From the NCBI GenBank assembly GCA_029261875.1, contig JAJDAL010000052.1, forward strand, positions 35,015 through 99,014: a stretch of 64,000 bases of DNA, written 5' to 3'. Under the pieces are notes generated by a model, which worked only from the letters and a program-made list of their open reading frames with translations, had not been told where the DNA came from and made no database searches. A program made the translations under genes and the position numbers. The DNA comes from Deltaproteobacteria bacterium (GTDB lineage: Bacteria > Myxococcota_A > UBA9160 > JAJDAL01). Positions 17,282 through 26,460 of the stretch are shown piece by piece (the stretch's first letter is position 1; each line of letters begins with the position of its first letter).

Positions 17282-18397
17282 ATGTTTAGAGTGCTCACGC
17301 TGTTCGGGACCCGACCCGAAATCATCAAACTGGCCCCCATATTGAACGAACTCGAGCAGCGTCGAGACCGCTTTCAGACCCACAATGTTGCCTCCGGCCA
17401 GCATCAGGATCTTCTGCGCCCTTTTGCCGAAGAGTTCGACGTCCGTATCGATCGCGATCTGGCGGTGATGGAACACGCCCAACGGCCCGCCGAGGTGTTG
17501 TCCCGGGTCCTGTCCGCCATGGCGCCGGTGCTGGTGGATGAAATGCCCGATCTGGTGCTGGTTCAGGGCGACACCACCACGGCCCTGGCGGGTGCCCTGG
17601 CTGCCTTCTATGGCGGGCACGCGGTCGGGCACGTGGAAGCCGGCCTCCGCTCCGGGAATCCCGCGAATCCGTTTCCCGAAGAAATGAATCGCCGCACGAT
17701 CTCGCAGCTGGCGCGCTTTCACTTTGCGCCGACCGAACACAACGCCGCGACCCTGCGCGCGGAGGGAGTGGCGGCGGATCGCATTGCCGTGTGTGGCAAC
17801 TCCGTCGTTACGGCATTGCATCAGATCCTGGATCGGGGAATCGGAGCGGAATTGCCGGCTGAACTCGATGCGGTGGCGAACTTGAAGTGGTTGGTGGTGA
17901 CGACCCACCGGCGAGAAAGTTTCGGCGACGTCATGGCGGGCAATCTCCGAGTGTTGCGGGAATACGTCGAGCAGCGCGAGGACGTGGCGTTGATCTTCCC
18001 CGTGCACCCGAATCCGGAAGTGCGCAAGCCCACCGAGGCGATTCTGCGCGATGCACCGCGCACCTTTCTCCTACCGCCGCTCGGGTATCCCGCTTTCATC
18101 CAATTGCTTTCGCGCGCGTGGCTCATCGTCTCGGATTCCGGCGGGGTCCAAGAGGAAGCCCCGACCCTCGGCAAGGCGCTACTCGTGCTGCGCCAAACCA
18201 CCGAACGCCCGGAGGCCGTCGACGCCGGCGTGGCACGCCTGGCCCCGACCCCCGAAGCGTTGCGCCAGCAACTGGCCGACCTGACGCAAGACGAGGGCTG
18301 GGTGCAACGCGTTACCGCCAGCGAGAACCCCTTCGGAACCCGCGACAGCGCCGTGCGCATCGCCGATGCCCTCGAGGAGTTTCTGCATGCCGCCTGA
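17282..18397 (+). CDS. wecB: UDP-N-acetylglucosamine 2-epimerase (non-hydrolysing)
   Basis: A 371-aa protein of normal family length that interconverts UDP-GlcNAc and UDP-ManNAc in the cytoplasm. Diagnostic motifs are FGTRPEIIKLAPI at the N-terminus, VQGDTTTALAGALAAFY (about 96-112), GHVEAGLRSG (about 119-128), FPEEMNRR, VTTHRRESFG, FPVHPNPEV, and SDSGGVQEEAPTLGKALLVLR (an EEA motif with a UDP-binding Ser-Gly-Gly). The start is the ATG at 17282; sequence upstream of it is divergent promoter space. Its stop overlaps the next gene's start by 11 bases. No UDP-ManNAc dehydrogenase is in the window, so ManNAc itself, or an acid made elsewhere, would be the product used by the locus. Confidence 0.95.
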   Translation: MFRVLTLFGTRPEIIKLAPILNELEQRRDRFQTHNVASGQHQDLLRPFAEEFDVRIDRDLAVMEHAQRPAEVLSRVLSAMAPVLVDEMPDLVLVQGDTTTALAGALAAFYGGHAVGHVEAGLRSGNPANPFPEEMNRRTISQLARFHFAPTEHNAATLRAEGVAADRIAVCGNSVVTALHQILDRGIGAELPAELDAVANLKWLVVTTHRRESFGDVMAGNLRVLREYVEQREDVALIFPVHPNPEVRKPTEAILRDAPRTFLLPPLGYPAFIQLLSRAWLIVSDSGGVQEEAPTLGKALLVLRQTTERPEAVDAGVARLAPTPEALRQQLADLTQDEGWVQRVTASENPFGTRDSAVRIADALEEFLHAA

Positions 18398-20840
18398 GGT
18401 TCGTGCGAGCGGGCGTTTGTACTTGGGCATCTTCCTGATCTCCGTCGCCGTGTTGCTGCTGCAACTCGTGTATACGCGCATGTTTTCCTTCGCCGTCTGG
18501 TACCACTTCGCCTATGCGACCATCAGTGTGGCGTTGTTGGGTTTCGGGGCGAGCGGCGCCATTCTCGCGATGTTTCCGGGGCTCGTCGGGCGCGACCTCG
18601 AGGGACGGGTGGCGCAACTTGCGACGGGATCCGCCCTGGCGACGCTGGTCGGGCTCGCGTTGGTGCGGGTGACGCCATTCGATCCGTTCGAGATCGGTAC
18701 CGATCCCGCCCAGTGGCTCTACCTGACGGCGCTCTACGCCGCGGTCCTGGTGCCGTTCTTCTTGGCGGGTTTGTGCGTGGCGATGATCTTGAGTGCCCGC
18801 CCGCAATCCGTGGGCTCGCTGTATTTTGCGGACCTGTGTGGTGCGGGGCTGGGCGCGCTGCTCTCGATCCCCGTCATCGATCACCTGGGCGCACCCCGCG
18901 GCGTGCTCGCCGGTGGGGTCTTGTTCGCCTTGACCGCCGTGGCGCTCCAACCGCGCTGGATTCCCAGCTGGGTCGTCGCCGTGGGGCTCGCGGCGGTTCT
19001 GCCCTTTGGCGAACCGCTGGGCCCGGATCCGGCACCCAGCAAGCGCCTCAATGACCTGTTGCGCGATCCCGGCGTCGAAGTCGTCTATTCCGAGTGGAAC
19101 GCCGTGGCGCGCATCGACGTGGCGGCGTGGAAGGACCCGAACGCTTCGCGCGCCAATGGGATCTGGTCCACCTGGGGAGCGATCGATCAGAATCTCGACA
19201 ACACACCGCCCCAGCATACGGTGGCTCAGGACGCCGACGCAGTGACGCCCATGTATCGCTTCCGCGGCGACATGGGCGAACTCGATTTCCTGCGCGATCA
19301 CATCCTTCATCTCCCCTACATCGCGCGCCCCCAACCCCCGCAGGTGCTCGTGATCGGGGTCGGTGGGGGAACCGACATTCTGACGGCCGTGAAGTTCGAC
19401 GCCGGGCACGTCACGGGGGTCGACATCAATCCGCGCATCGTTTCGATCCTGACGGAAGACTTCGTGGACTGGAACGGCGGATTCTTCCGCGATTCACCCA
19501 AAGTGACTCTGGTGGTCGACGAGGGGCGCAACTACGTCCGCCACGCGGACCAGCAATACGACGTGATTCAAATCAACGGCGTGGATACGCTCGCGGCGCT
19601 CTCCTCGGGCGCCTACGTGTTGGCGGAGAGCTACCTCTATACCGAGGAGGCCATCCTCGACCTCGTCGCGCGGCTCTCGCCGGACGGGATTCTCTCCTAC
19701 GTGATCATGGATCCCGTGCAGGGCGACTCGCCCCCGCGACATGCCTTGCGCCTGTTCGGCGTCATCTTGCAAGCGCTCGAACGCATGGGCGTCGAAGATC
19801 CGGAAGCCCACGTCTCCGTGGTGGGGGTTCCGGAGCCCGAGCGCGTCACGCGCTATTTGAAGCAAGTGCTGCGGGGGCACAACCCCATCATGCCGATGTC
19901 GGTCATCGTGAAGCGTCAACCCTTCTCCGCTGACGAACGGCAAGCCATCGCGTCCTTCAGCGCCGACCAGGGATTCACGGCGTGGCACGTTCCCGGGCAA
20001 GCGGCGCTCTCCCCGTTCCGCGACTTGACGGGCGGACCCGAGCAGCGCGCCGCATTCTTCGACAACTATTTCTTGGATCTCCACCCGACGAGCGACAACA
20101 AGCCGTTCTTCTTCAACTTCTACAAGTGGCGCGACCTGGTGGGCGACCTGGGATACCACCCGGTGCGCGCTGCGGCGACGGGTCAAATGATTCTGCTCGC
20201 CATGCTCGGGCAAGCGCTGCTGCTGGCATTGCTCTTCATCGTGCTTCCGCTGCTGGTCTTCAACCGCCAGGGTTTGCGGGACGAGAGTCGCGGCGCGCTG
20301 CTGTTGTACTTCTCGGCGCTGGGTTTCGGCTTCGTCTTCATCGAGATTCCGATGATTCAACGCTTCGTGTTGTTTCTCGGTTATCCGACGCGCGCCTTTT
20401 CCGTCACCCTCGCGGCGCTCTTGATTTCCGCCGGGGTTGGGAGCCTGCTCACGACGCGATTCGCCTCCCCGGTGGCCCGACTGCTGCCGCGCATCTATAT
20501 CGGCGTCGCCGGGTTGATGATCGCGTACCTGTTCGTGCTGCCCGCTGTGTTCGAGGCGATGTTGGGAACGTCGGTGCTCGCCCGCACCCTGACCGCCGTG
20601 TTGCTGCTGGCGCCCCTGGGACTCTTGCTCGGCATGTTCTTTCCGATTGGCATTCGATCCATCGGCGATCCGCGTTTCGTCGCCTGGGCTTGGGGGATCA
20701 ATGGCCTGACTTCGGTGGTGGGAACCGTGCTCGCCATCGTGTTGGCCATGAACTACGGCTTCAACGGCGTGTTGTTGTGTGCCCTGGTGATCTACGGCGT
20801 AGGTTCGACGGCGTTGTTCGCAGCGCGCCGCGCAGCCTGA
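18387..20840 (+). CDS. Membrane protein with internal spermidine-synthase-like SAM-fold domain, 817 aa
   Basis: About six N-terminal membrane helices (10-210) are followed by a soluble domain (about 220-585) and six or seven C-terminal helices (about 595-815). The soluble core resembles polyamine aminopropyltransferases: VLVIGVGGGTDI (about 320-331), GVDINPRIV, DEGRNYV and SSGAYVLAESYLYTEEAI. The catalytic Asp segment of true spermidine synthases (DSSDP) reads INGVDT, and the SAM-amine pocket motif GGGDG reads GGGTD, so ordinary polyamine synthesis is doubtful. The start is the ATG at 18387, inside the wecB end. A paralog of the same layout lies at 21836-24244. It probably acts on a membrane or lipid-linked substrate, by inference. 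Confidence 0.75.
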   Translation: MPPEVRASGRLYLGIFLISVAVLLLQLVYTRMFSFAVWYHFAYATISVALLGFGASGAILAMFPGLVGRDLEGRVAQLATGSALATLVGLALVRVTPFDPFEIGTDPAQWLYLTALYAAVLVPFFLAGLCVAMILSARPQSVGSLYFADLCGAGLGALLSIPVIDHLGAPRGVLAGGVLFALTAVALQPRWIPSWVVAVGLAAVLPFGEPLGPDPAPSKRLNDLLRDPGVEVVYSEWNAVARIDVAAWKDPNASRANGIWSTWGAIDQNLDNTPPQHTVAQDADAVTPMYRFRGDMGELDFLRDHILHLPYIARPQPPQVLVIGVGGGTDILTAVKFDAGHVTGVDINPRIVSILTEDFVDWNGGFFRDSPKVTLVVDEGRNYVRHADQQYDVIQINGVDTLAALSSGAYVLAESYLYTEEAILDLVARLSPDGILSYVIMDPVQGDSPPRHALRLFGVILQALERMGVEDPEAHVSVVGVPEPERVTRYLKQVLRGHNPIMPMSVIVKRQPFSADERQAIASFSADQGFTAWHVPGQAALSPFRDLTGGPEQRAAFFDNYFLDLHPTSDNKPFFFNFYKWRDLVGDLGYHPVRAAATGQMILLAMLGQALLLALLFIVLPLLVFNRQGLRDESRGALLLYFSALGFGFVFIEIPMIQRFVLFLGYPTRAFSVTLAALLISAGVGSLLTTRFASPVARLLPRIYIGVAGLMIAYLFVLPAVFEAMLGTSVLARTLTAVLLLAPLGLLLGMFFPIGIRSIGDPRFVAWAWGINGLTSVVGTVLAIVLAMNYGFNGVLLCALVIYGVGSTALFAARRAA

Positions 20841-21743
20841 TCAGGCGGCCGCGGCCACCACGAAGATTCGATTCTCGAGCCCCGTCAAGCGCGCCACCAG
20901 AAACAGCGATTCGAGCACGGCGCGGGTCGCGGGCGAGAGCGCCAGGCGGCGCAGATCCGTGAGTTCCCGCTTCAATTCCAGGGGCCGGAGGTCCGCCCGC
21001 GCGAGCGCGCTCTTCATGGTCTCGGGCGCGAAGTAGAGAAAGTGCTGTTCGATGTAGAACTTCTCGAGGGGTTTGGTGATGCGGCGGCCCGATGCGTGAT
21101 AGATCGCGCCCGCCACCACGTCGAGGATGCTGCGTTGGTTGGGTGTGGCGATCCCCACGACACCCCCCGCTGCCAGGGCTCCCCGGGCCGCGCGCAGGAG
21201 ATCGACCGGCTTGCGGGCGTGCTCGATGATGTCCCACATGGTGATGGCGTCGAAGGTGGCGTCTTCACCGTAGGCTTGCGAAAACTCGCCAACCTGAACG
21301 TCGAGCCCGAAATGGTTGACCGCGTGTTCGATGGCTTCCTCGCATTCGTCGACACCGTAGGGCTTCCAACCCCGGCGCCGGGCGACCGAGAGAAACAATC
21401 CCGTTCCGCACCCGATATCGAGCAGACGCCCGGGCGGCTTGTGGCGTTCGATGGCGTCGAGCCAGCGTTCGTAGAGCTGAACCAGTGGATTCGAGGGAAT
21501 ATCTTCGTAGGTAAACTCGTAATAGCTCTTGAGTTCCGGAACCGAGCCCTCGCCTTCGGTGTAGAGGCGTGAAAACATCTCGCGCACTTCGTCTTCGGTC
21601 AGCAGCGGCCAGAGATAGACCTGGGAACACGCGCGGCAGTTCATCACCTCGAAACGCGTGATCTTGTAGCGCAGCGAGCCGTCCGAGCTTTCGCAAACCG
21701 GACAATGGGGGGAGGAAGTGGATTCCGAGCTCGATTCCGACAA
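20841..21743 (-). CDS. SAM methyltransferase with N-terminal zinc ribbon, 300 aa
   Basis: The N-terminus carries two Cys pairs, HCPVC (about 13-17) and NCRAC (about 34-38), forming a small zinc ribbon. The methyltransferase core follows: RLLDIGCGTGLFLSVARRRGW (about 106-126), YGVDECEEAI, AITMWDIIEHARKPVDLL (about 167-184) and GGVVGIATPN. The ribbon-plus-core layout is common in exopolysaccharide and O-antigen clusters. The most likely start is the TTG at 21741-21743; no ATG or GTG precedes the first Cys pair, so the start is less certain. It is inserted on the opposite strand between two paralogous membrane proteins. Its stop directly abuts the stop of the gene at 20840. Confidence 0.8.
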   Translation of the reverse strand: MSESSSESTSSPHCPVCESSDGSLRYKITRFEVMNCRACSQVYLWPLLTEDEVREMFSRLYTEGEGSVPELKSYYEFTYEDIPSNPLVQLYERWLDAIERHKPPGRLLDIGCGTGLFLSVARRRGWKPYGVDECEEAIEHAVNHFGLDVQVGEFSQAYGEDATFDAITMWDIIEHARKPVDLLRAARGALAAGGVVGIATPNQRSILDVVAGAIYHASGRRITKPLEKFYIEQHFLYFAPETMKSALARADLRPLELKRELTDLRRLALSPATRAVLESLFLVARLTGLENRIFVVAAAA

Positions 21744-21775
21744 GAGTCCCAGGGTGCCACAAGGTCCGATATCGG

Positions 21776-21804
21776 TTCAACTGGGCTGTCCGATGGCCTA
21801 CACT
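21776..21804 (+). promoter_or_regulatory. Weak promoter candidate for 21836-24244
   Basis: TTCAAC (21776-21781) and TACACT (21799-21804) are spaced by 17 bases, with a GGAGGGAAGG ribosome-binding sequence shortly before the ATG at 21836. Matches to consensus are only three and four of six, so this is a suggestion. Confidence 0.3.
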
Positions 21805-21835
21805 CGGTCGCCAGCTGGGGAGGGAAGGACGCCGC

Positions 21836-24244
21836 ATGCCGGAAGGTGGGATCGAAGCCGACGAGTCGAGCCGGCGCTCCTTTTTTTTCGAGATCTTTGC
21901 GATTTCGTTGGCGGTCATCGTCCTCGAGATCACCTACACGCGAATTTTCTCCTTCAAGCTCTTCTATTACTTCACCTATCTCATCATCGGGGTGTCGCTG
22001 CTGGGGCTCGGTGCGGGTGGGGTGTTCGTGGCCGTGTTCGAGCGCCTGCGGAGCATGGACCCGGTGCGCTTGGTCTCGCGTTGCTGCCTGGTCGCCGCTC
22101 TCGCGATCTTCGGCGGCTATTTCGCCATCGCGCGAATTCAATTGAACGCCTTCAGCCTGGCGAGCGAAGTGGGGGAGGTGGGGAAGCTCCTGGTCATCAT
22201 TCTGTTCCTCTTCATCCCCTTCCTGGCGGGTGGAATCGCAATCTCGACGATCCTCGGTTCGCGTCCCGAGCAGATCAATCGCCTCTACGGCGTGGATTTG
22301 TTGGGTGCGGCGCTCGGTTGCGCGCTCTGCATTCCGCTGATCTATTTCTTGACGCCGCCGGGTGCCGTGATGTTGAGCGGCTTCGCCATGGCGGTGACCG
22401 GCTTGCGGGGCAGCGGTCGCGGCATTGGGTTCGCTGCGGGGGTGCTCGCGGTTCTGGTGACCCTCGGGGCGATCGTTGCGCGCGGCAGCCTGCCGGACGT
22501 GATGCCCGACGAAACCAAGACCCTGGGGAATTTCAACGCCGAGAAGAGTCCGGTGGTCATGTCGCGCTGGAGTCCCGTGTTTCGCGTGGACGTGATGAAG
22601 CATCCCTTCCTCCGGGATGAGGCCTATATCATCAACCACGACGGGCAGATGGGTTCCGTGCTCCATCATTTCGATGGCAACGTCGACGGCCTGGCGGAAC
22701 TCTCCGCCGACTCCCGTTCCTTTCCCTTCAAGACACTCAAGGAACGTCCCAAGGTGCTGATCATCGGCGCCGCGGGCGGACACGAAATTCTCACCTCGCT
22801 GTTCTTTCGCGCGGAACACATCACCGGCGTCGAGTTGAACCCGATCACGTATTCCCTGCTCACGACGCATTTTGCGGATTTCAGCGGGCGGCTGCCGGAG
22901 CGCGAGGACGTGACGCTCATCAATGGGGAAGGGCGCGCGTTCCTCAAGCAGGCGGACCAGAAATTCGATCTGGTCTGGCTGGTCGCGCCGGATAGCTATG
23001 CGGCCATGAACGCGGCGACCTCGGGCGCCTTCGTGCTGTCCGAGAGTTACCTCTACACCGCAGAGATGATTCGCGACGCCATGGATCACCTGAACCCCGG
23101 CGGATTTCTGTGCGCGCAGTTCGGGGAACTCGACTACGCGGATCGTCCCAATCGCACGGCGCGCTACGTCAGCACCGCGCGGCACGTGTATGAGGAACGC
23201 GGGGTCAAGGATTTCGCCAAACGCGTGATGGTCGCCACCGCGCCGGATATTCCCCCGTTCGTATTGTCGACGGTCCTGCTCAAGCAGGAGCCCTTCACCC
23301 CCGCCGAGCGCCAGCGCTTCGGCGCCGCGGTCAAGGCGGTGCCTGGCAGCCTGGTTCGACATGGACATGGACCGGGTGAGCGCAACGCCGTGACCAATCA
23401 GGTGATCCACCTTCCGTCGGACCAGCTCGAGCAATGGATGTCCAAGCAGCCCTACGACTTGAGTCCAGTGCTCGACAATGCGCCCTTCTTCTGGCACTTC
23501 ACGCGCTTCCGCGATGCGCTCCGCCCGTCCGCACACTCGCTCGAAGCCGAGATTTCCATCGGTGAACGGGTGCTCATGGTCTTGCTGGCTTTCGTCGTCG
23601 TGTTGGCTGCGGCGTTTCTCCTCTTGCCGCTGGTGGCGATCCGCCGGGTCTGGTCGGAGATGCCCCACAAACTTGCGGCGGGGACGTACTTCATGGCTTT
23701 GGGTCTCGGCTTCATGTTCTTCGAAGTCAGCCTGATCCAAACCCTGACCTTGTTCCTGGGATATCCGACCTACAGCCTGTCCGTCACGCTGTTCTCGGTT
23801 CTCGTCTTCACCGGTTTGGGGAGCATCGCGAGTGGGGGCTACCGGGACCGAAATCGGGCCCTGTGGGTGTTGTTCGCCGTGTTGGTCGTGCTGGCGGGTT
23901 TGTACCGATTCCTGCTGCCGGGGCTCATCGAAGCGTTCGTGGGCCATTCCCTGGCCTTGCGCGTGGCCATCGCCGTAGCCGTCATTGCGCCCTTGGGGCT
24001 CTGCCTGGGCGGTTTCATGCCCCTGGGGTTGCGCAGCGTGGCGGCGCTCTCGGATTACGAAACGCAGTACGTCGCGTGGGGCTGGGCGGTCAACGGGTTC
24101 TTCTCGGTGATCGCATCGGTGTTGAGCACCATGCTCGCCATGGCGTTCGGTTTTCACATGGTGATGTTTACGGCGGTCGCGGTGTATCTCGTCGGCATCC
24201 TGGCGCTGATCCGGGTACCGGCTTCCGTCGCGCGAGCTGGCTGA
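21836..24244 (+). CDS. Membrane protein with spermidine-synthase-like domain, 802 aa, paralog of 18387-20840
   Basis: It has the same three-part layout as the 817-aa protein: six N-terminal helices (about 15-215), a SAM-fold domain (about 230-570) with VLIIGAAGGHEI (about 306-317), GVELNPITYSLL, NGEGRAFL and TSGAFVLSESYLYTAEMI, then a C-terminal membrane half from about 580. The nucleotide-binding glycine loop is further degraded (AAGGHE), and the catalytic Asp region reads VAPDSYAAM. Shared C-terminal words include a family-wide G-x-FFPIG/GFMPLG-like segment and AWGWAVNGFFSV versus AWAWGINGLTSV. A strong Shine-Dalgarno sequence precedes the ATG. The next gene begins eight bases after the stop, so this gene probably heads an operon that runs to 30137. 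Confidence 0.75.
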   Translation: MPEGGIEADESSRRSFFFEIFAISLAVIVLEITYTRIFSFKLFYYFTYLIIGVSLLGLGAGGVFVAVFERLRSMDPVRLVSRCCLVAALAIFGGYFAIARIQLNAFSLASEVGEVGKLLVIILFLFIPFLAGGIAISTILGSRPEQINRLYGVDLLGAALGCALCIPLIYFLTPPGAVMLSGFAMAVTGLRGSGRGIGFAAGVLAVLVTLGAIVARGSLPDVMPDETKTLGNFNAEKSPVVMSRWSPVFRVDVMKHPFLRDEAYIINHDGQMGSVLHHFDGNVDGLAELSADSRSFPFKTLKERPKVLIIGAAGGHEILTSLFFRAEHITGVELNPITYSLLTTHFADFSGRLPEREDVTLINGEGRAFLKQADQKFDLVWLVAPDSYAAMNAATSGAFVLSESYLYTAEMIRDAMDHLNPGGFLCAQFGELDYADRPNRTARYVSTARHVYEERGVKDFAKRVMVATAPDIPPFVLSTVLLKQEPFTPAERQRFGAAVKAVPGSLVRHGHGPGERNAVTNQVIHLPSDQLEQWMSKQPYDLSPVLDNAPFFWHFTRFRDALRPSAHSLEAEISIGERVLMVLLAFVVVLAAAFLLLPLVAIRRVWSEMPHKLAAGTYFMALGLGFMFFEVSLIQTLTLFLGYPTYSLSVTLFSVLVFTGLGSIASGGYRDRNRALWVLFAVLVVLAGLYRFLLPGLIEAFVGHSLALRVAIAVAVIAPLGLCLGGFMPLGLRSVAALSDYETQYVAWGWAVNGFFSVIASVLSTMLAMAFGFHMVMFTAVAVYLVGILALIRVPASVARAG

Positions 24245-24252
24245 GTCCGCGC

Positions 24253-26460
24253 GTGCGGCGGAGTTGGTTTCTGCTTCTGCTGGCGGGTGCGATCACCTTC
24301 TCGTACCAGCTGGCCTTTTTCGATCGTTGGTTCAGTCAGGCCGACGAAGGCCAGATGCTCCTTTACGCCGACATCCTGGCCAAGGGCGGAGAGCTGTACC
24401 GCGACGCCACCCTGTACCCACTGCCCGGCGCGTTCTATTTCCTGTCGGGGATCTTCCAACTGGTGGAGCCGTCGATTCGCGTGGCGCGCTGGCTCGTCAT
24501 GCTCGAGTTCACGGTTTTCACCATGCTGCTCGTGGCCCTGTTGCGATACTGCGTGGGGGTCCGCTGCGCCGCTGCGGCCATCGTCGCCATGTTCGTGTAT
24601 CGGATCTGGGCGTTTCCCCATTGGCAATTCTACGGCTACTCCGCCCAGGCGTTGCTCCTGCTGGTGGCCGCGGCGCTCCTGCTGGTGCGGAGTTTCGCGC
24701 GCGACGATGTTCGCAGTCTGGCCCTGGCGGGTTTTCTGACCGGACTCGCGGTGTTTTGCAAGCAGGACTACGGCGCCGCCGGGATGTTGGCGTTTTGCGC
24801 TGCGCTGGCCGTGCATGTGAAATCCGCAACCGGCGGCTTGCGAACCGCAAACGCGAAGGCCTTCGGCTGGTTCATCGGCCCCGCGGCACTGGTGGGCGGG
24901 TTGACGGCACTGCACTTCCTGCGCCAGGGATTATTGCTCGAGATGTTGCAGCAAACCGTACTCAATCATCTGGTCGGAATCGCGACGTTCGAGTATCCGG
25001 GATTGCCGTCGCTGTTTCCGCTTTTCGCGCAAGATCCCAGCCTGCGTTCCGCCGCCGGGATCACGGCCTACATGCCCGGTGTCCTGTTCAGCGTCGATTG
25101 GGAAATGCTCCGGTCGAGCGATTTTTACCGCGAAGGCTGGCTATGGGACCTCGGGCTGAAAGCCTTCTTCTTTGGTCCTTATCTGCTGCTGACGCTGGGG
25201 GGCGTTCGACTGGTTCGGCAGCGTACCTCCTTGGCGGACCCCGCCATGCGGATCGGTTACCTGACGGAATGGGTGATCTGGGCGTTGGGCGCAGTGTTCG
25301 TGTTGTCCTTCTCTTTGAACCGTCCGCAGGATTACGTCCATCTCGCCATCCTGTATTGGCCGCTGCTCGCGCTCGGGTTGGTCTACGTCGATCGCGTCTT
25401 GGGTCGGTTCCCCGGTTGGCGGATTCCGATCGCCGCACTGGTCTTCCTCGTCGCGGTTCCCACCGTCGGCTACTCCGCGCGTTTGGTCTGGCGGATTCGC
25501 ACGGTATACGACACACCGATCGAGAATCCGCGGTCGGGGATCTTCTACAGCGAGGCCGAGGCGAAGCTCATCTCGAGCGTGGTGGGCTACGTGCGCGCGA
25601 ATACGCGCGACGACCAGCCCGCGACGGTGATGCCGTATTTTCCGTTGGTCACGTTTCTCGCGGATCGACACGGGCCCCACCGATCGAGTTACGTGGTCTG
25701 GCCGGTTCCGGAAATTCCCGATCGCGAGGGGGAACTGATCCGCGCCATTGACGGCATGGACAGCGATATCTTCATCTACCACTTCACGCAGTTCAAGCTG
25801 TTCCCGAGCTTCGACGAGTACGTCCCGGAGCTGTTCGGCTATCTGGTCGATCATTTCGAGATCGATGAGGTGTACTCCTTCGATCCCTGGGGCTACATGC
25901 TGGCCGCGTTGCGGCGAACGCCGGAAGCGCCTGCGGGCACTGCGCTGGTTTCGCCGATGCGACGTTTCGCGCTGCGGATCGAGTCGCCGGACGCGCCGCC
26001 GCGAAGGATTCCCCGGCCCGGTCAGGGGGACTACGTGGCGTTCCAGGACTGGCCGTTTCGGCCGGTGATGGCCCTGCGGCCCAGTGCCGCGGGGCAGCGG
26101 ACCGTGCTGTCGGTGCCCCTGCGCGTCGAGCCGGGGGCGCGACTGGTGAGCGCCATCGGATTCAACGCGCGCCGCTGGTTCCACTATCCACCCGTCGCAG
26201 TCGCGTTCGAAGTCGCCATCGTGGCGCAAGACGGAACCCGAGAAATTGCCTACTCCCGCTCCCTCGACCCCCACCTCGTCCTGGCGGACCGCGGTTGGTT
26301 TCCGGTCGAGATCGATCTCGCCGCACACGCGGGGCGGCGCGTGGCCGTGGAATTCTCTACCGCGTGCAATCGCACGGCCGGCGAGGAGTTCTGGATGGGT
26401 GGCTGGGAGGTACCGCGCATCGTGACGCGCGCGAGCGCCGCGGCTGCGGGCCGGCACTGA
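24253..26460 (+). CDS. GT-C-type membrane glycosyltransferase with periplasmic C-terminal domain, 735 aa
   Basis: An N-terminal helix leads to the acidic loop D31-E32 (WFSQADEGQMLLY), then about ten helices to about residue 420. The remaining 300 residues are soluble: first an alpha/beta part with FLADRHGPHRSSYVVWPVP, then a beta-rich tail (VLSVPLRVEPGARL and EFWMGGWEVPRIV) that looks like a jelly-roll or Ig-like domain. The GTG at 24253-24255 lies eight bases after the previous stop; no other start keeps the first helix. The stop TGA overlaps the ATG of the next gene by one base. The next protein has the same build, so the two are tandem paralogs. Donor and acceptor are unknown. Confidence 0.72.
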   Translation: MRRSWFLLLLAGAITFSYQLAFFDRWFSQADEGQMLLYADILAKGGELYRDATLYPLPGAFYFLSGIFQLVEPSIRVARWLVMLEFTVFTMLLVALLRYCVGVRCAAAAIVAMFVYRIWAFPHWQFYGYSAQALLLLVAAALLLVRSFARDDVRSLALAGFLTGLAVFCKQDYGAAGMLAFCAALAVHVKSATGGLRTANAKAFGWFIGPAALVGGLTALHFLRQGLLLEMLQQTVLNHLVGIATFEYPGLPSLFPLFAQDPSLRSAAGITAYMPGVLFSVDWEMLRSSDFYREGWLWDLGLKAFFFGPYLLLTLGGVRLVRQRTSLADPAMRIGYLTEWVIWALGAVFVLSFSLNRPQDYVHLAILYWPLLALGLVYVDRVLGRFPGWRIPIAALVFLVAVPTVGYSARLVWRIRTVYDTPIENPRSGIFYSEAEAKLISSVVGYVRANTRDDQPATVMPYFPLVTFLADRHGPHRSSYVVWPVPEIPDREGELIRAIDGMDSDIFIYHFTQFKLFPSFDEYVPELFGYLVDHFEIDEVYSFDPWGYMLAALRRTPEAPAGTALVSPMRRFALRIESPDAPPRRIPRPGQGDYVAFQDWPFRPVMALRPSAAGQRTVLSVPLRVEPGARLVSAIGFNARRWFHYPPVAVAFEVAIVAQDGTREIAYSRSLDPHLVLADRGWFPVEIDLAAHAGRRVAVEFSTACNRTAGEEFWMGGWEVPRIVTRASAAAAGRH

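Noticed and set aside
14492..18007. A 1171-codon minus-strand frame across three genes
   Set aside because: It overlaps wecB in antisense and two real minus-strand genes in another frame, with low-complexity Arg/Pro-rich translation and no domain.
21644..24157. An 837-codon minus-strand frame opposite the second SpeE-like gene
   Set aside because: The translation is dominated by His, Gln, Arg and Glu, with no fold signature; the plus-strand gene has full domain support.
18387..24244. Naming the two large membrane proteins spermidine synthase (speE)
   Set aside because: The SAM-fold resemblance is real but the catalytic motifs are changed and the proteins are membrane-embedded, so the functional name is not supported.
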